DNA of 64,000 bases from Pseudomonadota bacterium (GCA_024228935.1 JAAESX010000255.1:1-64000), one strand, 5' to 3'. Counted from the first letter of the stretch, positions 42,929 to 52,619 are shown. Numbers and translations: made by a program. Notes: generated by a model not told the origin, from the sequence alone.

Positions 42929-44419
42929 CTAGTCCTTCACGACATGCACGGTCTGCGTCGGGAACGCGAACTCGACGCCCTGCTGCTCGGCGACCCGCAT
43001 GAACGACAGGAAGATCTCGTGCTTCGCCACGAGCTCGTCGTTCCATCCAGGCACGTCGACGTAGAACCAGACCATCACATCCAGGCTCGACGCGCTGAAG
43101 TCCTTGAAGTGCACCTGGATGCCCTCCTTGCGGGTGGCCGGGTGCTCCTCGATGGCCGCCCGGATGCCCTCGACGAAGGCCTGGAGCTTGTCGGGCGAGG
43201 TCCCGTACGTCACGCCCAGCGTCGTCGTGACCCGGCGGAAGGTGCGGACGCCGAGGTTGTCGATCGTGGCGTTCGCCGCGGTGGCGTTCGGCACCGTCAC
43301 CACCGATGTCGCCGAGGTCCGGATGCGCGTGCTGCGGAAGCCGACCTCCTCGACCGTGCCGGACACACCGCCGACCTCGACGAAGTCGCCCACCTGGAAG
43401 GGCCGGTCGAAGAAGATCGTGAGGCTGCCGAACAGGTGCTTGAGCGTGTCCTGGGCGCCCAGCGCGAGCGCCAGTCCACCGATGCCGAGGCCGGCGATCA
43501 GCGAGGCCACGTCGACGCCCATGTTCTGGAGCACGAACACCAGCCCCATCGCGACGGCGATGACCTGGGCTCCCCGCCGCAAGAGCGGGATGCTCTGGTC
43601 GTCCATGCGCGACGAGGTCGTGTCGGCCCGCTGCGTGGCCAGCCCGGCGAACACATCGATCCACCGAAGCGTGATCCACACGACCGAGACGCTCACGAGC
43701 ACGCGCGCGACGAACAGGAGGACCTGGCTGGGCTGGATGCCGAGCTGCAGCTCGGGCGCTCCCCAGAGCAGCACCGCGCCGAACGTCAGGAGACGCATCG
43801 GGGCCCGGGTGCGCTCGAAGGCGACCGGGTCGAGCGGCAGCCCCATCCGCTTCACGAGCGCGTGGAGCCGGCCCTTCAAGAGCCAGTTCGCGAGCAGCGA
43901 GGCCCCCGCGCCGATGAGCAGGAGCAGCGCCAGGAGCACGAGCTGCCAGGGCGTGATGCCCGCCACGCGAGACGTCGTGAACGAAGCCGGCAGCTTGTTC
44001 TGCACGAACGCGCCGAACCCATTGAACGTCTCGGCGTACAGCGACGGGGTGTTGCGCACCGTGTCCTGCGACCACAGCCACTGGTCGCCCACCTTCTCCA
44101 GGTAGACGACGGGCAGCGCCTCGACGAGGACGACCTTGTTCCCCGACTCGGGCATCCAGTGGGGATCGTCGGACAGGTCCGGGACCGGGATGAAGTGACC
44201 CCGAGCGTCCAGGACCTGCTTCAGCTGGACGCCGAGCGACGACCCGCGCCCTGCCATCTCCGACGGAACGTCCAGACAAGTGGCCGCAGCCTCTGGCCGG
44301 TAGTCCTCGGGCTGGAGCAGCGCCAGGAGCGTGTTCGCGGCGCTCTGAGGCGTCGAACAGTCCGGTAGATCCTGGGCGATGGCGGTGGAGAGCAGGAGCC
44401 AGGCGAACAGTGCAGACAT
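42929..44419 (-). CDS. MscS-family mechanosensitive channel
   Basis: A 496-residue protein. An N-terminal signal peptide (MSALFAWLLLSTAIA) and an extracytoplasmic domain of about 140 residues are followed by several membrane helices. The pore-lining Gly/Ala-rich helix is SLIAGLGIGGLALALGAQDT and the beta domain contains RPFQVGDFVEVGGVSGTVEEV. These are MscS hallmarks; the channel releases solutes on osmotic down-shock. The large periplasmic domain is beyond the minimal E. coli MscS. A TTAGTC element lies 7 nt before the ATG and no ribosome-binding site is seen. Confidence 0.9.
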   Translation of the reverse strand: MSALFAWLLLSTAIAQDLPDCSTPQSAANTLLALLQPEDYRPEAAATCLDVPSEMAGRGSSLGVQLKQVLDARGHFIPVPDLSDDPHWMPESGNKVVLVEALPVVYLEKVGDQWLWSQDTVRNTPSLYAETFNGFGAFVQNKLPASFTTSRVAGITPWQLVLLALLLLIGAGASLLANWLLKGRLHALVKRMGLPLDPVAFERTRAPMRLLTFGAVLLWGAPELQLGIQPSQVLLFVARVLVSVSVVWITLRWIDVFAGLATQRADTTSSRMDDQSIPLLRRGAQVIAVAMGLVFVLQNMGVDVASLIAGLGIGGLALALGAQDTLKHLFGSLTIFFDRPFQVGDFVEVGGVSGTVEEVGFRSTRIRTSATSVVTVPNATAANATIDNLGVRTFRRVTTTLGVTYGTSPDKLQAFVEGIRAAIEEHPATRKEGIQVHFKDFSASSLDVMVWFYVDVPGWNDELVAKHEIFLSFMRVAEQQGVEFAFPTQTVHVVKD

Positions 44420-44426
44420 GGCGCCC

Positions 44427-44432
44427 GACTAA
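44427..44432 (-). promoter_or_regulatory. Candidate leaderless -10 element of the MscS gene
   Basis: TTAGTC on the minus strand ends 7 nt before the ATG at 44419 (gap GGGCGCC). Confidence 0.35.
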
Positions 44433-44493
44433 CCCGTCTCTTGCATTGTCTTGTGGACCGGTCGCGATTGAAGTATCCAACGGTCGGGGGGAA

Positions 44494-45456
44494 ATGTATG
44501 AGCAGTTCCCCCGCATGACGCACAAGAGTGCCCACGAAGAGCCCTGGTGGGACGAGTTCGTCGCCGCCTACGGTGAGACCCCCCTCAGGGAGCTCGCCCG
44601 CCGGTTCACCACGAACCCCAGACGCCTCCGTCGAGCTGCGCAGCGCGCCGGCCTGGCCGACGAGCCGATGGCGATCCGGAAGTCCACGTCGCTCCTGGGG
44701 ACCATCCCCGACGCGTCGCTGGCCGACAAGCTGGAGGTCACGGTCGACCAGGTCGCCGGAGCCCGAAAGCGCCGCGGGATCGCCGCCTTCCAGAAGTTCG
44801 GACCGCCGAAGAAGGCCCCGCCAGCAGCAGCCGCCCAAGCGGTCCCCGCGACGCCCGCCCAGCCCCCGGTCCAGACCGCACCCAAGGCCCCGACCAGTCC
44901 CGTCGTCGTCTCCCGCGCCCCGATCGCGCGCTCCGACAGCAGCGGGGACCTGCCCGGCGGCCGAGGCCTGACCCGACGCCTCAAGAAGATCGACACCCGC
45001 ACGCCCGAGGTCGTCGTCACGCGTCGGACCAGCCGACGTCGGGTCGTCTCCGCCGATCGCATGGAAGAGGTCCGCGACAAGAAAGAAGAACGACCGCCGC
45101 CGACGCCTGCACCGGTGCGTCGGCGGCCGAAGGCTCCCAAGCCCGCTCCGGTGCGGATCATCTTCAAGAAGCCGGGGACCCCGGTCACGCCCGAGCCCAC
45201 ACCCGCCGCGAAGCCCGTGACACCGCCCCAGCCCGTCGCACCGCCCCAGCCCGTCGCACCGCCCGAGCCCATGCCTGTCGAGGTCCCCCTCGAGATCGCG
45301 CTCGAAGCGCCCGCCCTCTACTGGCAGGCGACGCTCGAGGACGGCCGCACCCTCGTCATCCTTGCGCCGGACCTGGCCAGCGCCGCCAAGCTCGCCCAGA
45401 AGCGCGGGCCGATCACGAAGATCGGACCGGCGAGGCTGCTCAGCCCAGCAGGTTGA
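44494..45456 (+). CDS. HTH-like, proline-rich protein of unknown function
   Basis: A 320-residue basic protein. Residues 20-95 hold two HTH-like units: LRELARRFTTNPRRLRRAAQ and ASLADKLEVTVDQVAGARKR. A long Pro/Ala/Lys-rich disordered region follows, with an imperfect repeat (PPQPVAPPQPVAPPEP), then a short C-terminal fold ending APDLASAAKLAQKRGPITKI. It is probably a DNA-binding or scaffold protein, but this is inference. The start MYEQF is preferred because GGGGGGAA directly precedes it; the frame is open to 44410. It converges on the DUF1015 gene with a 17-bp overlap. Confidence 0.55.
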   Translation: MYEQFPRMTHKSAHEEPWWDEFVAAYGETPLRELARRFTTNPRRLRRAAQRAGLADEPMAIRKSTSLLGTIPDASLADKLEVTVDQVAGARKRRGIAAFQKFGPPKKAPPAAAAQAVPATPAQPPVQTAPKAPTSPVVVSRAPIARSDSSGDLPGGRGLTRRLKKIDTRTPEVVVTRRTSRRRVVSADRMEEVRDKKEERPPPTPAPVRRRPKAPKPAPVRIIFKKPGTPVTPEPTPAAKPVTPPQPVAPPQPVAPPEPMPVEVPLEIALEAPALYWQATLEDGRTLVILAPDLASAAKLAQKRGPITKIGPARLLSPAG

Positions 45457-46648
45457 CCAGCACGCCGCCGGCCAGCTTGGGCTCGAACCAGGTCGACTTG
45501 GGCGGCATCACCCGATCGGCGTCCGCGACCCGGAACAGCTGATCGAGCCCGGTCGGCACCATGTGGAAGCCGATCGCCGCCCGCTTTCCGTCCACGGCAT
45601 CCGACAGGAAGCCCGCACCGCGGATGCCTCCGACGAACTCGACCCTGGTGTCGCGACGCGGGTCGTCGATGCCCAGGTGCTGGGCCAGGACCCGGTCCTG
45701 AAGCACCGCGACGTCCAGGCTCGCGACGGGGTCGCCCTCGGGCACGACGCCCGGCAGGGGGCGCAGGAGCGTCCAGGTGCCCTCGAGGTACATCGTGAAC
45801 GTCCCCCGCTCGGTCGGCACCGGGGCCACCCCGTCGACCAGCTCGAACTCTCGGGCCAGGACCTTGCGGAGCGCGCCGGGCGTGAAGCCGTTCAGGTCCC
45901 GCACCAGGCGGTTGTACGCCATGCAGTACAGCGACTCGTCCGGGAAGATCCCGCAAAGGAACCACTTCGCCTCGCCCCCACGCTCGGCGGCCACACGGCT
46001 CGCGGCGGCGCTGCGGTGGTGGCCGTCGGCGATGTACAGCGCCTCGAGCTGCTCGAAGGCGGCACCGATCCGCGCGATGTCGCTCGCACCGCCGACCCGG
46101 GACAGGCTGTGCTCGACGCCGTCCTCGCTCGTGATGGTGAACAGCGGCTCGGCCACGGCGCTGGACAGGGCCTCGGCCACGCCGGCGTTCGCGCGGTGGG
46201 CCAGGAAGACGAGCCCGGTCTGGGCGCCGACCCCCAGCATGTGGTCCACCCGGTCCTGCTCCTTGTCCGGACGCGTGAACTCGTGCTTCTTGATCGTGCC
46301 GGCGTCGTACTCGTCGGTCGAGCAGAGGGCCATCAGCGCGACCTGACGGTGATCGCCCATCTTCTGGGCATACAGGTAGAAGCAGTCACTCGCGTCCTGC
46401 TCGAGCGTGCCCTCGGCGATGAGGCTCTGGAGCGCCAGGCCGGCAGCGGCGTACGCCTCGCGACCGTGCGCGTCGACCCCGGCCGGCAGGTTCACCTCGG
46501 GGCGGGTCACCTGGATGAAGCTCCGGGGCAGCCTCGCGAAGATGTCGCGGGCCTCGGCCTCGGACAGCACATCGTACGGAGGCGCCACCACCTGCTCGGC
46601 GATCTCGGAGCGCGGGCGGAGCCCTTGGAAGGGACGGATCGTGGCCAT
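45440..46648 (-). CDS. DUF1015 protein
   Basis: A 402-residue protein of the DUF1015 family. Recognisable parts: IRPFQGLRP at the start, VVAPPYDVLS near residue 20, KKHEFTRPDKEQDRVDHML, the YIADGHHRSAAA core and the C-terminal MPPKSTWFEPKLAGGVLVN. The family's function is not settled; it is frequently found near serA/serC, which lie 3 kb away here. An AGGGGAG site precedes the ATG. Cytoplasmic, no signal peptide. Confidence 0.85.
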   Translation of the reverse strand: MATIRPFQGLRPRSEIAEQVVAPPYDVLSEAEARDIFARLPRSFIQVTRPEVNLPAGVDAHGREAYAAAGLALQSLIAEGTLEQDASDCFYLYAQKMGDHRQVALMALCSTDEYDAGTIKKHEFTRPDKEQDRVDHMLGVGAQTGLVFLAHRANAGVAEALSSAVAEPLFTITSEDGVEHSLSRVGGASDIARIGAAFEQLEALYIADGHHRSAAASRVAAERGGEAKWFLCGIFPDESLYCMAYNRLVRDLNGFTPGALRKVLAREFELVDGVAPVPTERGTFTMYLEGTWTLLRPLPGVVPEGDPVASLDVAVLQDRVLAQHLGIDDPRRDTRVEFVGGIRGAGFLSDAVDGKRAAIGFHMVPTGLDQLFRVADADRVMPPKSTWFEPKLAGGVLVNLLG

Positions 46649-46770
46649 GGGGACTCCCCTGCTGGGTCTGTTCGAGGCCCGGCCGCGTATCCGCCCAGGT
46701 CGCAGTTGGCCCCATCAGGGCGCTCCGTTAGGCTTTGTTCGGCACCTTGTGACCCAGGAAAGACCCCCGG

Positions 46771-49700
46771 ATGATCGACTGGATCAACCGCCTGTTCTCA
46801 GGAGGCTCCGCCAAGGGGCTGTCCGGAACGGCCGAGAGCGAGTCCCTCGACGACGCCAGCTTCTACGCCGCCCGGATGCGGAAGCACTCGACGCAGGGCG
46901 ATCTCGTCGACGATCCCTACCTGTTGTGGTCCGCCGGGTTGAAGGCCCACCTCATCGCCCGGGCGGAAGAGGGCCTGGACTTCACCGATGTGCTGGTCCT
47001 GGTCAACGAGGCCGACTTCAGCCGCACTCGGAGCCGCGTCAGCGAGCCCTGGACGGACGCGGTCAGCCGCCTGCTCGGCCAGGAGCTCGAGCAGTGGTGC
47101 ACCAGCAACGCGGTCGAGCTGCCGTACCCCAGCCGCGGCGTGCAGCTGCGTGTCCTGGCGGATGGTGCCGCCGAGCTCGGGGGCGAGGACTACGGCCTGC
47201 AGCAGGGCGAGTTCATCACGGGCCTGCTGCCCAACGTCTACGCCGGCCACGGGCCGCGCTCCCGGCCGGTCATCGCCATCCACCTGAACCTGCCCGACGT
47301 GTGGGAGGGCTACCGCGAGGTCGGCCGCCTGAACAGCGACCAGGTCAGCTTCACGCTCGGCAACCACTGGCTCGACAACTTCAGCCACTTCACGCTGCAG
47401 GAGCCGGCGATCTACCGCCTCCAGCAGTTCAACGACGGCAACTTCGTCCACATCATCGACCCCGACCTGCGCGACCGGTACAGCGTCGTCAGCAACGACG
47501 AAGGCGGGGCCAACGTCCTGTCGATCCGGGACGAGAACGGCGACGCGGTGGCCCACATGGTGCTCGCGCTGCTGGACTCGATGGTCCCCGAGGTCGCCGA
47601 GCTGCCGGCCGCGACGCCCGACCTGACCGCGGGCCCGGCGATCGAGCTGCCCTCGATCTCGCCGCCGAAGAAGGCCACGGACAGCCTCATCAGCCTGGGC
47701 CACGGCAGCAAGACCATCGTCCCGGAGAGCGTCCAGGACCGCATCTTCACGCTGCGCGAGCGCGGCGCCCTGCTGCAGAAGGTCCACTTCCGGAAGTTCA
47801 TGCAGGGCTACGACGTCTACGTCGACAAGACCGGCGCCCTGAGCACCACCGCGAAGACGCCGGCGGCCACGTTCCAGGTCCGCGCCAAGAGCGTCCAGCT
47901 CGTCGTGCACGACCCCACCGTCAAGGTCGACGCCCGGCAGGTCGCGCTCGACAAGCCCATCCCGCTCAAGGGCAGCACGCGCCTGCAGATCGGTCCCCAC
48001 GAGCTGCAGTACAACGCGCTGTCCGGCCACGCCGCCCACCCGGGCTGGCCCTACCTCGGCGAGATCCTGCGCCCGGCGTCCAGCACCCACATGGTGTTCG
48101 GCGGGACCTACCGCGTCGGCCGAGACCGCCGCTGCAAGGTCCAGCTCCCGGACGAGCCACAGAACGACAACATCGCCTGGCTGCCCTCGCTCGAGCACGG
48201 CGCCACCATCCGCGCCCGGTCCGGCGACATCCCCAAGAGCCGCTTCTACACGGACTCGATCATGGTGGCCTCGGAGCACGCCGAGATCGACCTGTCCGCC
48301 GAGCCGAAGCTCGCTTGCGTCGCCCGCCACTGCTTCGCGTACGTGCGCCGCGACGACCAGATCCACGCGCTCGTGCCCAGCAAGCAGCAGGGAAACCGCG
48401 AGATCGATCTGCGGCCCGGCGATGACCTGCTCATCGGGAACTGCCTCTTCCAGGTCGGCTTCCCGCCAGGTGACGACGCCGGCCACGCGCCGATGGCCCC
48501 ACCGCCGGCGCCCCCGCCCAAGCTGACCGCCGAGTCGCTGGCCAAGGTCGTCTCCGACACGAACGAGGTCCCCAGCCTGACCGACGCGACCCGGGACGAG
48601 GAGCTCCGCCGCGCTGAGAGGGTCGCCGCACGCAACGAGCGTGGTCCGAACCTGATCGACGAGATCCTGAGCCGCCCCGGCGGCAAGGACAAGAAGGACG
48701 GTCGGGGCAGCCTGGACGAGCTGCTCGAGTCTCGAACCGACGACCGGGCGAGCGGCCTGGATGCGCTGCTGAACACCCGCAGCGAAGACAACAGCATGTC
48801 GTCCAACTTCGACGCACTGCTGGGCGACCGTGGGGCCGACGTGCCCGCCGCCGGTGGCCTGGGCGAGGACGGCACCGAGCCCCCGAAGCCCGACCTGGGC
48901 CCGCCCGTCAGCTACGACTCGCTGCTGGGAGACGAGCCCGGCCCCGAGCTGGTCGAGGGCGACGACGTCGACGACCTGCCCGAGGACTCGACGGACCTGC
49001 CCAGCATCCTCCCGCGCATCGACCAGATCGAGGCCGAGGAGAAGATGGACGACGGCGGCGAGGTCTACGGCCTGCCGTCTCCGGACAGCCCGCGCGCCGG
49101 CGGGGAGTTCGACGTCATCGAGGGTGGCGCCGACAACGGCACCGACCGGGTCGTGCCGATGAAGGTGCTGCCGCAGGAGTCCCTGCCGCCGCCCAAGCCC
49201 GTCACGCCGCCGGTCCTGCCCGAGGCCATCTCCGAGGCGATCCCCGAGGCCCCGACCGAGGTCCGACCCAGCCAGCCCATCACCCCCACCGCTGACGGCG
49301 AGGTCGTCTGGATCGACGACGAGGACGGCGGCGTCGAGCTCGCCCGTCCCGCACGCCTGACCCTGGTCGGCTGGGCGCTCTCCGGCGACGCCATCCTGGG
49401 CAACCACCGCGGCTGCGCGGGGGTCATCCCCGAGACCCGCTACGACGAGGGCCAGGTCTTCCAGCCCACGGACTACTTCAAGCTGAAGATCCGGGGCCGA
49501 CGCGTGAAGGTCTCGAGCCTGTCCGAGGACGGCCGCATCCACCAGGGCGACGACGTCGTTAGCGAGGCCAAGTCGCTCGACGGCGTGCGCCTCGAGGTGC
49601 AGAAGCGAGACGACGACGGTGACGAGGACTTCTCGGTCTTCATCACGCTCGACGCCGAGACCGCGCTGCCCGACCCGCGGGCCAAGCTGCTGCTCATCGA

Positions 49701-49992
49701 CCAGTCCGAGGCCGTGGTCGACGCGATCTGTGTCCGCGGACTGCCGCTGGGCGCCGATCACGACGTCGAGCTGGGCCCGATCCGCGCCACGGCGCGCTTC
49801 GACGGCTCGGCGGTGACGCTGTCCGGCTACCTCGACAGCTACAAGACCTCGAAGGGCCGGTACCGCCCCTTCCTGGTGAAGACGGGCACCGGCCGATTCC
49901 GGACGGCCCCCGAGGACGGGCGCGACATCGCGCTCGCGCCCGGAGACTTCCTGATCGCCGGCGCGGCCGCGTACCGCTTCGAGATCGTCTAG
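46771..49992 (+). CDS. Large FHA-domain protein
   Basis: A 1073-residue cytoplasmic protein with no signal peptide or membrane helix. The N-terminal 130 residues look like the N-terminal domain of FhaA-type proteins (DUF3662-like), though this is tentative. An FHA-like domain lies at about 440-560 (YRVGRDRRCKVQLPDEP, EHAEIDL, GDDLLIGNCLFQVGF). A long acidic, Pro-rich disordered region (about 570-860) with LLESR/LLNTR/LLGD repeats precedes a beta-rich C-terminal domain. It probably scaffolds phosphoprotein signalling. An AGGAAAG site lies upstream. It converges with the GNAT gene, both stops lying in CTAG at 49989-49992. Confidence 0.65.
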   Translation: MIDWINRLFSGGSAKGLSGTAESESLDDASFYAARMRKHSTQGDLVDDPYLLWSAGLKAHLIARAEEGLDFTDVLVLVNEADFSRTRSRVSEPWTDAVSRLLGQELEQWCTSNAVELPYPSRGVQLRVLADGAAELGGEDYGLQQGEFITGLLPNVYAGHGPRSRPVIAIHLNLPDVWEGYREVGRLNSDQVSFTLGNHWLDNFSHFTLQEPAIYRLQQFNDGNFVHIIDPDLRDRYSVVSNDEGGANVLSIRDENGDAVAHMVLALLDSMVPEVAELPAATPDLTAGPAIELPSISPPKKATDSLISLGHGSKTIVPESVQDRIFTLRERGALLQKVHFRKFMQGYDVYVDKTGALSTTAKTPAATFQVRAKSVQLVVHDPTVKVDARQVALDKPIPLKGSTRLQIGPHELQYNALSGHAAHPGWPYLGEILRPASSTHMVFGGTYRVGRDRRCKVQLPDEPQNDNIAWLPSLEHGATIRARSGDIPKSRFYTDSIMVASEHAEIDLSAEPKLACVARHCFAYVRRDDQIHALVPSKQQGNREIDLRPGDDLLIGNCLFQVGFPPGDDAGHAPMAPPPAPPPKLTAESLAKVVSDTNEVPSLTDATRDEELRRAERVAARNERGPNLIDEILSRPGGKDKKDGRGSLDELLESRTDDRASGLDALLNTRSEDNSMSSNFDALLGDRGADVPAAGGLGEDGTEPPKPDLGPPVSYDSLLGDEPGPELVEGDDVDDLPEDSTDLPSILPRIDQIEAEEKMDDGGEVYGLPSPDSPRAGGEFDVIEGGADNGTDRVVPMKVLPQESLPPPKPVTPPVLPEAISEAIPEAPTEVRPSQPITPTADGEVVWIDDEDGGVELARPARLTLVGWALSGDAILGNHRGCAGVIPETRYDEGQVFQPTDYFKLKIRGRRVKVSSLSEDGRIHQGDDVVSEAKSLDGVRLEVQKRDDDGDEDFSVFITLDAETALPDPRAKLLLIDQSEAVVDAICVRGLPLGADHDVELGPIRATARFDGSAVTLSGYLDSYKTSKGRYRPFLVKTGTGRFRTAPEDGRDIALAPGDFLIAGAAAYRFEIV

Positions 49993-51020
49993 CCAGCCGC
50001 GAGCCAGCGCCTCGGCAGGACCAGGTCGCGCGTGCGCTGCCAGTCCTGGACGACCCGCTCGCGCAGGAGCGCCGAGACCGGGTCGACCACGCGGACCGAG
50101 TCCAGGTCGAGGTGCGCCTCGGCCACACCCTGGAAGACGGCGACGTCCCCACCCGTGTGACCCGGCAGGATGCCGGCCAGCGACATGCCGTGACCCTTCC
50201 ACTCCATCGCGGCGTCCGCGGTCAGCGCGGTGTCCATCGGGCTGTGAACGGTGACGTGGCGGATCTGTCCGCCCATCAGCCAGCGGAACCGCTCCAGCAC
50301 CCGGTCGGCCAGGTCCGGACCCGCACGCATGACGTGGATCCGGCCGACCTGCCGCGCCGGATCGAAGTGCACGCGCACGTCGGTCGCCGCGCCCAGACGG
50401 GGCCGGCTCGCCGCCGTGGCGAAGGTTCGACGCTCGGCCAGGTGGTCGTAGATGGTCTCGTAGACGTCCTGGTCCGGCCGCGGCAGGAACACGGTCTGCT
50501 CGGGGCTGTCCTGGAGCGCCAGGTAGCTGCACAGGACGCTCAGTGGCCGCCCGTCTCGGCCTTGCGGCACACTCCCCAGAAGCAGGGCCGTGGGCACTGC
50601 GCCCAGCGCACGAGCCAGCCGCTGGACCTCGACGGTGTCGGTCGGGCAGCGGAACACCAGGCCCGCCAGGTCCTGGGTGGTCGCCCAGCCGTACAGCGCG
50701 GTCATCAGCTGCTGCCGGACCCCGTGGCTCTTGACCTCGGGGTGCACGATGTCCAGCCCGACGACCCGATTGGCCTTGCCGACCAGGGTCTCGGCCTCGT
50801 CGAAGTGCGGCGCGATCGCCGCGACGTGCCCGACGCACCGTGGGCCGACCATCGCCAGGAACGAGCGCACGGTGCCCGCCCGGTTCTGGGCCAGCACCTC
50901 GTCCGGCTTGTACAGCCAGGCCCGGTGGTGGGTCAGCCCGGTCTTCTCATACACCAGCTTCGAGAGCGCCTCCGCCTGTGTGCGGTTCTCCAACAGCTGG
51001 ACGCGAATATTTGGCGCCAT
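49989..51020 (-). CDS. GNAT-like acetyltransferase family protein
   Basis: A 343-residue protein. Residues 1-165 resemble a GNAT fold: a VGHVAAIAPHFD strand, an acceptor strand VVGLDIVHPEVKSHGVRQQL in place of the usual acetyl-CoA loop, and the following helix-strand YGWATTQDLAGLVFRC. The C-terminal half (about 190-340) may be a second, diverged GNAT-like domain. The substrate is unknown. The ATG at 51020 has a strong GAGGAGGAG site; the frame is open to 51092. Confidence 0.55.
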   Translation of the reverse strand: MAPNIRVQLLENRTQAEALSKLVYEKTGLTHHRAWLYKPDEVLAQNRAGTVRSFLAMVGPRCVGHVAAIAPHFDEAETLVGKANRVVGLDIVHPEVKSHGVRQQLMTALYGWATTQDLAGLVFRCPTDTVEVQRLARALGAVPTALLLGSVPQGRDGRPLSVLCSYLALQDSPEQTVFLPRPDQDVYETIYDHLAERRTFATAASRPRLGAATDVRVHFDPARQVGRIHVMRAGPDLADRVLERFRWLMGGQIRHVTVHSPMDTALTADAAMEWKGHGMSLAGILPGHTGGDVAVFQGVAEAHLDLDSVRVVDPVSALLRERVVQDWQRTRDLVLPRRWLAAG

Positions 51021-51091
51021 CGGCTCCTCCTCATCTCGTTCGTCTCCCCCCCGGAAGCGGATCGATGGCCACGGCCCATGAGGGCTGCGCA

Positions 51092-51097
51092 TACCAT
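51092..51097 (+). promoter_or_regulatory. Candidate leaderless -10 element
   Basis: TACCAT ends 6 nt before the ATG at 51104 (gap CGCCGC); no ribosome-binding site is present. Confidence 0.4.
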
Positions 51098-51103
51098 CGC
51101 CGC

Positions 51104-51682
51104 ATGCCGCTCTTCCATGTGCCCGGACACACGACCTACACCGACGCTGCGCTGATGATCTCGACGCCGTTCGGCCCCCTGCGAATGGTGATCCGACTCG
51201 ACGATCAGCAGCTGCCGATCGCCGACACCGCCCGAATGGCGGGGAACGACGACCGCTACCTGGTCTGGGAGCTCGACGGCGGCGAGGTCGGCGCGAAGTT
51301 CCTCGAGCCTCGCCCCGAGATCAGCCGGGACCGCACGCTCACCGCCGTACGCGCCGCGGTCTTCCGGTTCGAGCTGACCGCCCCGGTCACACGGCTCACG
51401 CTCTTCGCGCGGTACCTCGGGGGCCTGACGCTCGAGGGGGTCGAGGACGGTGTCTGGACCGACGACACCGTCGCGCTCTCACTTGGGGGAGCCGGACCCG
51501 AGGGCGCCAAGGTCGAGCACCTGTCCGACGGGCTCCGGATCGACGTCGACGACGCCTCGGGCACCCTGGAGCTGCACGTGGCCGCCGCGTGGGCTCCGAA
51601 CGACCCCGACCTGCGGGACGGCCCGCGGAACCCCGCTGCCGAGGAAGCGATCGCCGCTCTGGATCCGAGCGAGTTCGACTGA
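51104..51682 (+). CDS. Hypothetical protein
   Basis: A 192-residue soluble protein with no recognised family. It is beta-rich (STPFGPLRMVIRLDD, VFRFELTAPVTRLTLFARY) with an acidic C-terminal tail. The start at MPLFHVPGH is supported by a TACCAT element 6 nt upstream; an alternative ATG at 51065 would add 13 residues. It is divergent from the GNAT gene and ends one base before the stop of the converging lipid-kinase-like gene. Confidence 0.5.
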   Translation: MPLFHVPGHTTYTDAALMISTPFGPLRMVIRLDDQQLPIADTARMAGNDDRYLVWELDGGEVGAKFLEPRPEISRDRTLTAVRAAVFRFELTAPVTRLTLFARYLGGLTLEGVEDGVWTDDTVALSLGGAGPEGAKVEHLSDGLRIDVDDASGTLELHVAAAWAPNDPDLRDGPRNPAAEEAIAALDPSEFD

Positions 51683-51683
51683 C

Positions 51684-52613
51684 TCAGAGGAGAACGAGCT
51701 CCACCTCGGGCCCCACCCGGAGCTCCAGCCGCTGACCCCCGCGATGGAAGTCGCCGTCGATCATGTACGTGAGCGGCTCGTCGGCCTCGATGATCATCTC
51801 GCGGGCAACACCCTCGATGATCCGTGGATGCTGCGTCCCCAGCGACCGGTAGATCCGCCACAGCTGCGGAACGAGCTGGACCGGGGTGCAGCCGACGCCC
51901 AGGGCGTGCAGGTGCCCGGGGTGCTGCAGCGACCGGTAGAACGGGCGGAAGCCGAGCCCGATGTCGTCGGTCGTTCCGGCCGCCAGCGCCATCCACGGCA
52001 TGTCCTGCCAGGGGCGTCCGTCGAGGGAGACGCGAGCGTTCACGGGGCGAGCCAGCCGCTGGATGAGCTGCCCCTGGACGAACGCGCTCCCGACCGCCTT
52101 GGCGAGCACCCAGGCGGCCTTCACGGGCGTGGGCTCGCTGCCCTCGTAGTAGGCCTCGAGGAAGTTGCTGATGATGCCGTTGCCGAACAGGAATCCGGCC
52201 TTGCCATCGACCAGCAGCAGGCTCCGACGAGCCAGGCGCAGCGGGGTCTCCCGGTGGTACGCCGTCGTCAGCGCGCCCAGCAGCTCGTGCGGCTCGCCCC
52301 GGACTCCGAGCCCGCTCGCCACGGTGTTCATGGTGCCGCCACGCAACAGCGCGATGCGGGGCAGCGGTCGGTCGCCATACGCCCGCACGAGCGCCGAGAT
52401 CACGACGTGCGAGGTCCCGTCGCCGCCGTTGATGGCGACGATCTCGATCTCGTGCTCGAGGAAGTGCTGGGCGACCTCGTCGAGGGCCTCGTGCGAGGTG
52501 GGCGAGGCCAGCCGGCCCTTCTCGCCGAGCACATACGCCAGCCGCTCGGCCAGCTGCGGGTTCCGGCGGTTCTGGCGGGAGCGAGGGTTCGTGATGACGC
52601 CGATGCCCGCCAT
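51684..52613 (-). CDS. Diacylglycerol/lipid kinase family protein
   Basis: A 309-residue DAGK_cat-domain protein. The N-terminal ITNPRSRQNRR phosphate-binding start, the GGDGT signature (INGGDGTSHVV) and the RGGTMNTVASGLG motif are present. The second beta domain with MIDGD near the C-terminus completes the fold. The family phosphorylates diacylglycerol, sphingoid bases or related lipids with ATP; the substrate is undetermined. It is divergent from the amidotransferase gene with only 23 bp between the start codons and appears leaderless (TACCAT, 6 nt). Confidence 0.82.
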   Translation of the reverse strand: MAGIGVITNPRSRQNRRNPQLAERLAYVLGEKGRLASPTSHEALDEVAQHFLEHEIEIVAINGGDGTSHVVISALVRAYGDRPLPRIALLRGGTMNTVASGLGVRGEPHELLGALTTAYHRETPLRLARRSLLLVDGKAGFLFGNGIISNFLEAYYEGSEPTPVKAAWVLAKAVGSAFVQGQLIQRLARPVNARVSLDGRPWQDMPWMALAAGTTDDIGLGFRPFYRSLQHPGHLHALGVGCTPVQLVPQLWRIYRSLGTQHPRIIEGVAREMIIEADEPLTYMIDGDFHRGGQRLELRVGPEVELVLL

Positions 52614-52619
52614 GACCCG

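Noticed and set aside
46798..50838. 1346-codon open frame antisense to the large FHA gene
   Set aside because: High-GC shadow: the sense frame has recognisable domains, an RBS and FHA motifs, while the antisense translation is low-complexity and matches nothing.
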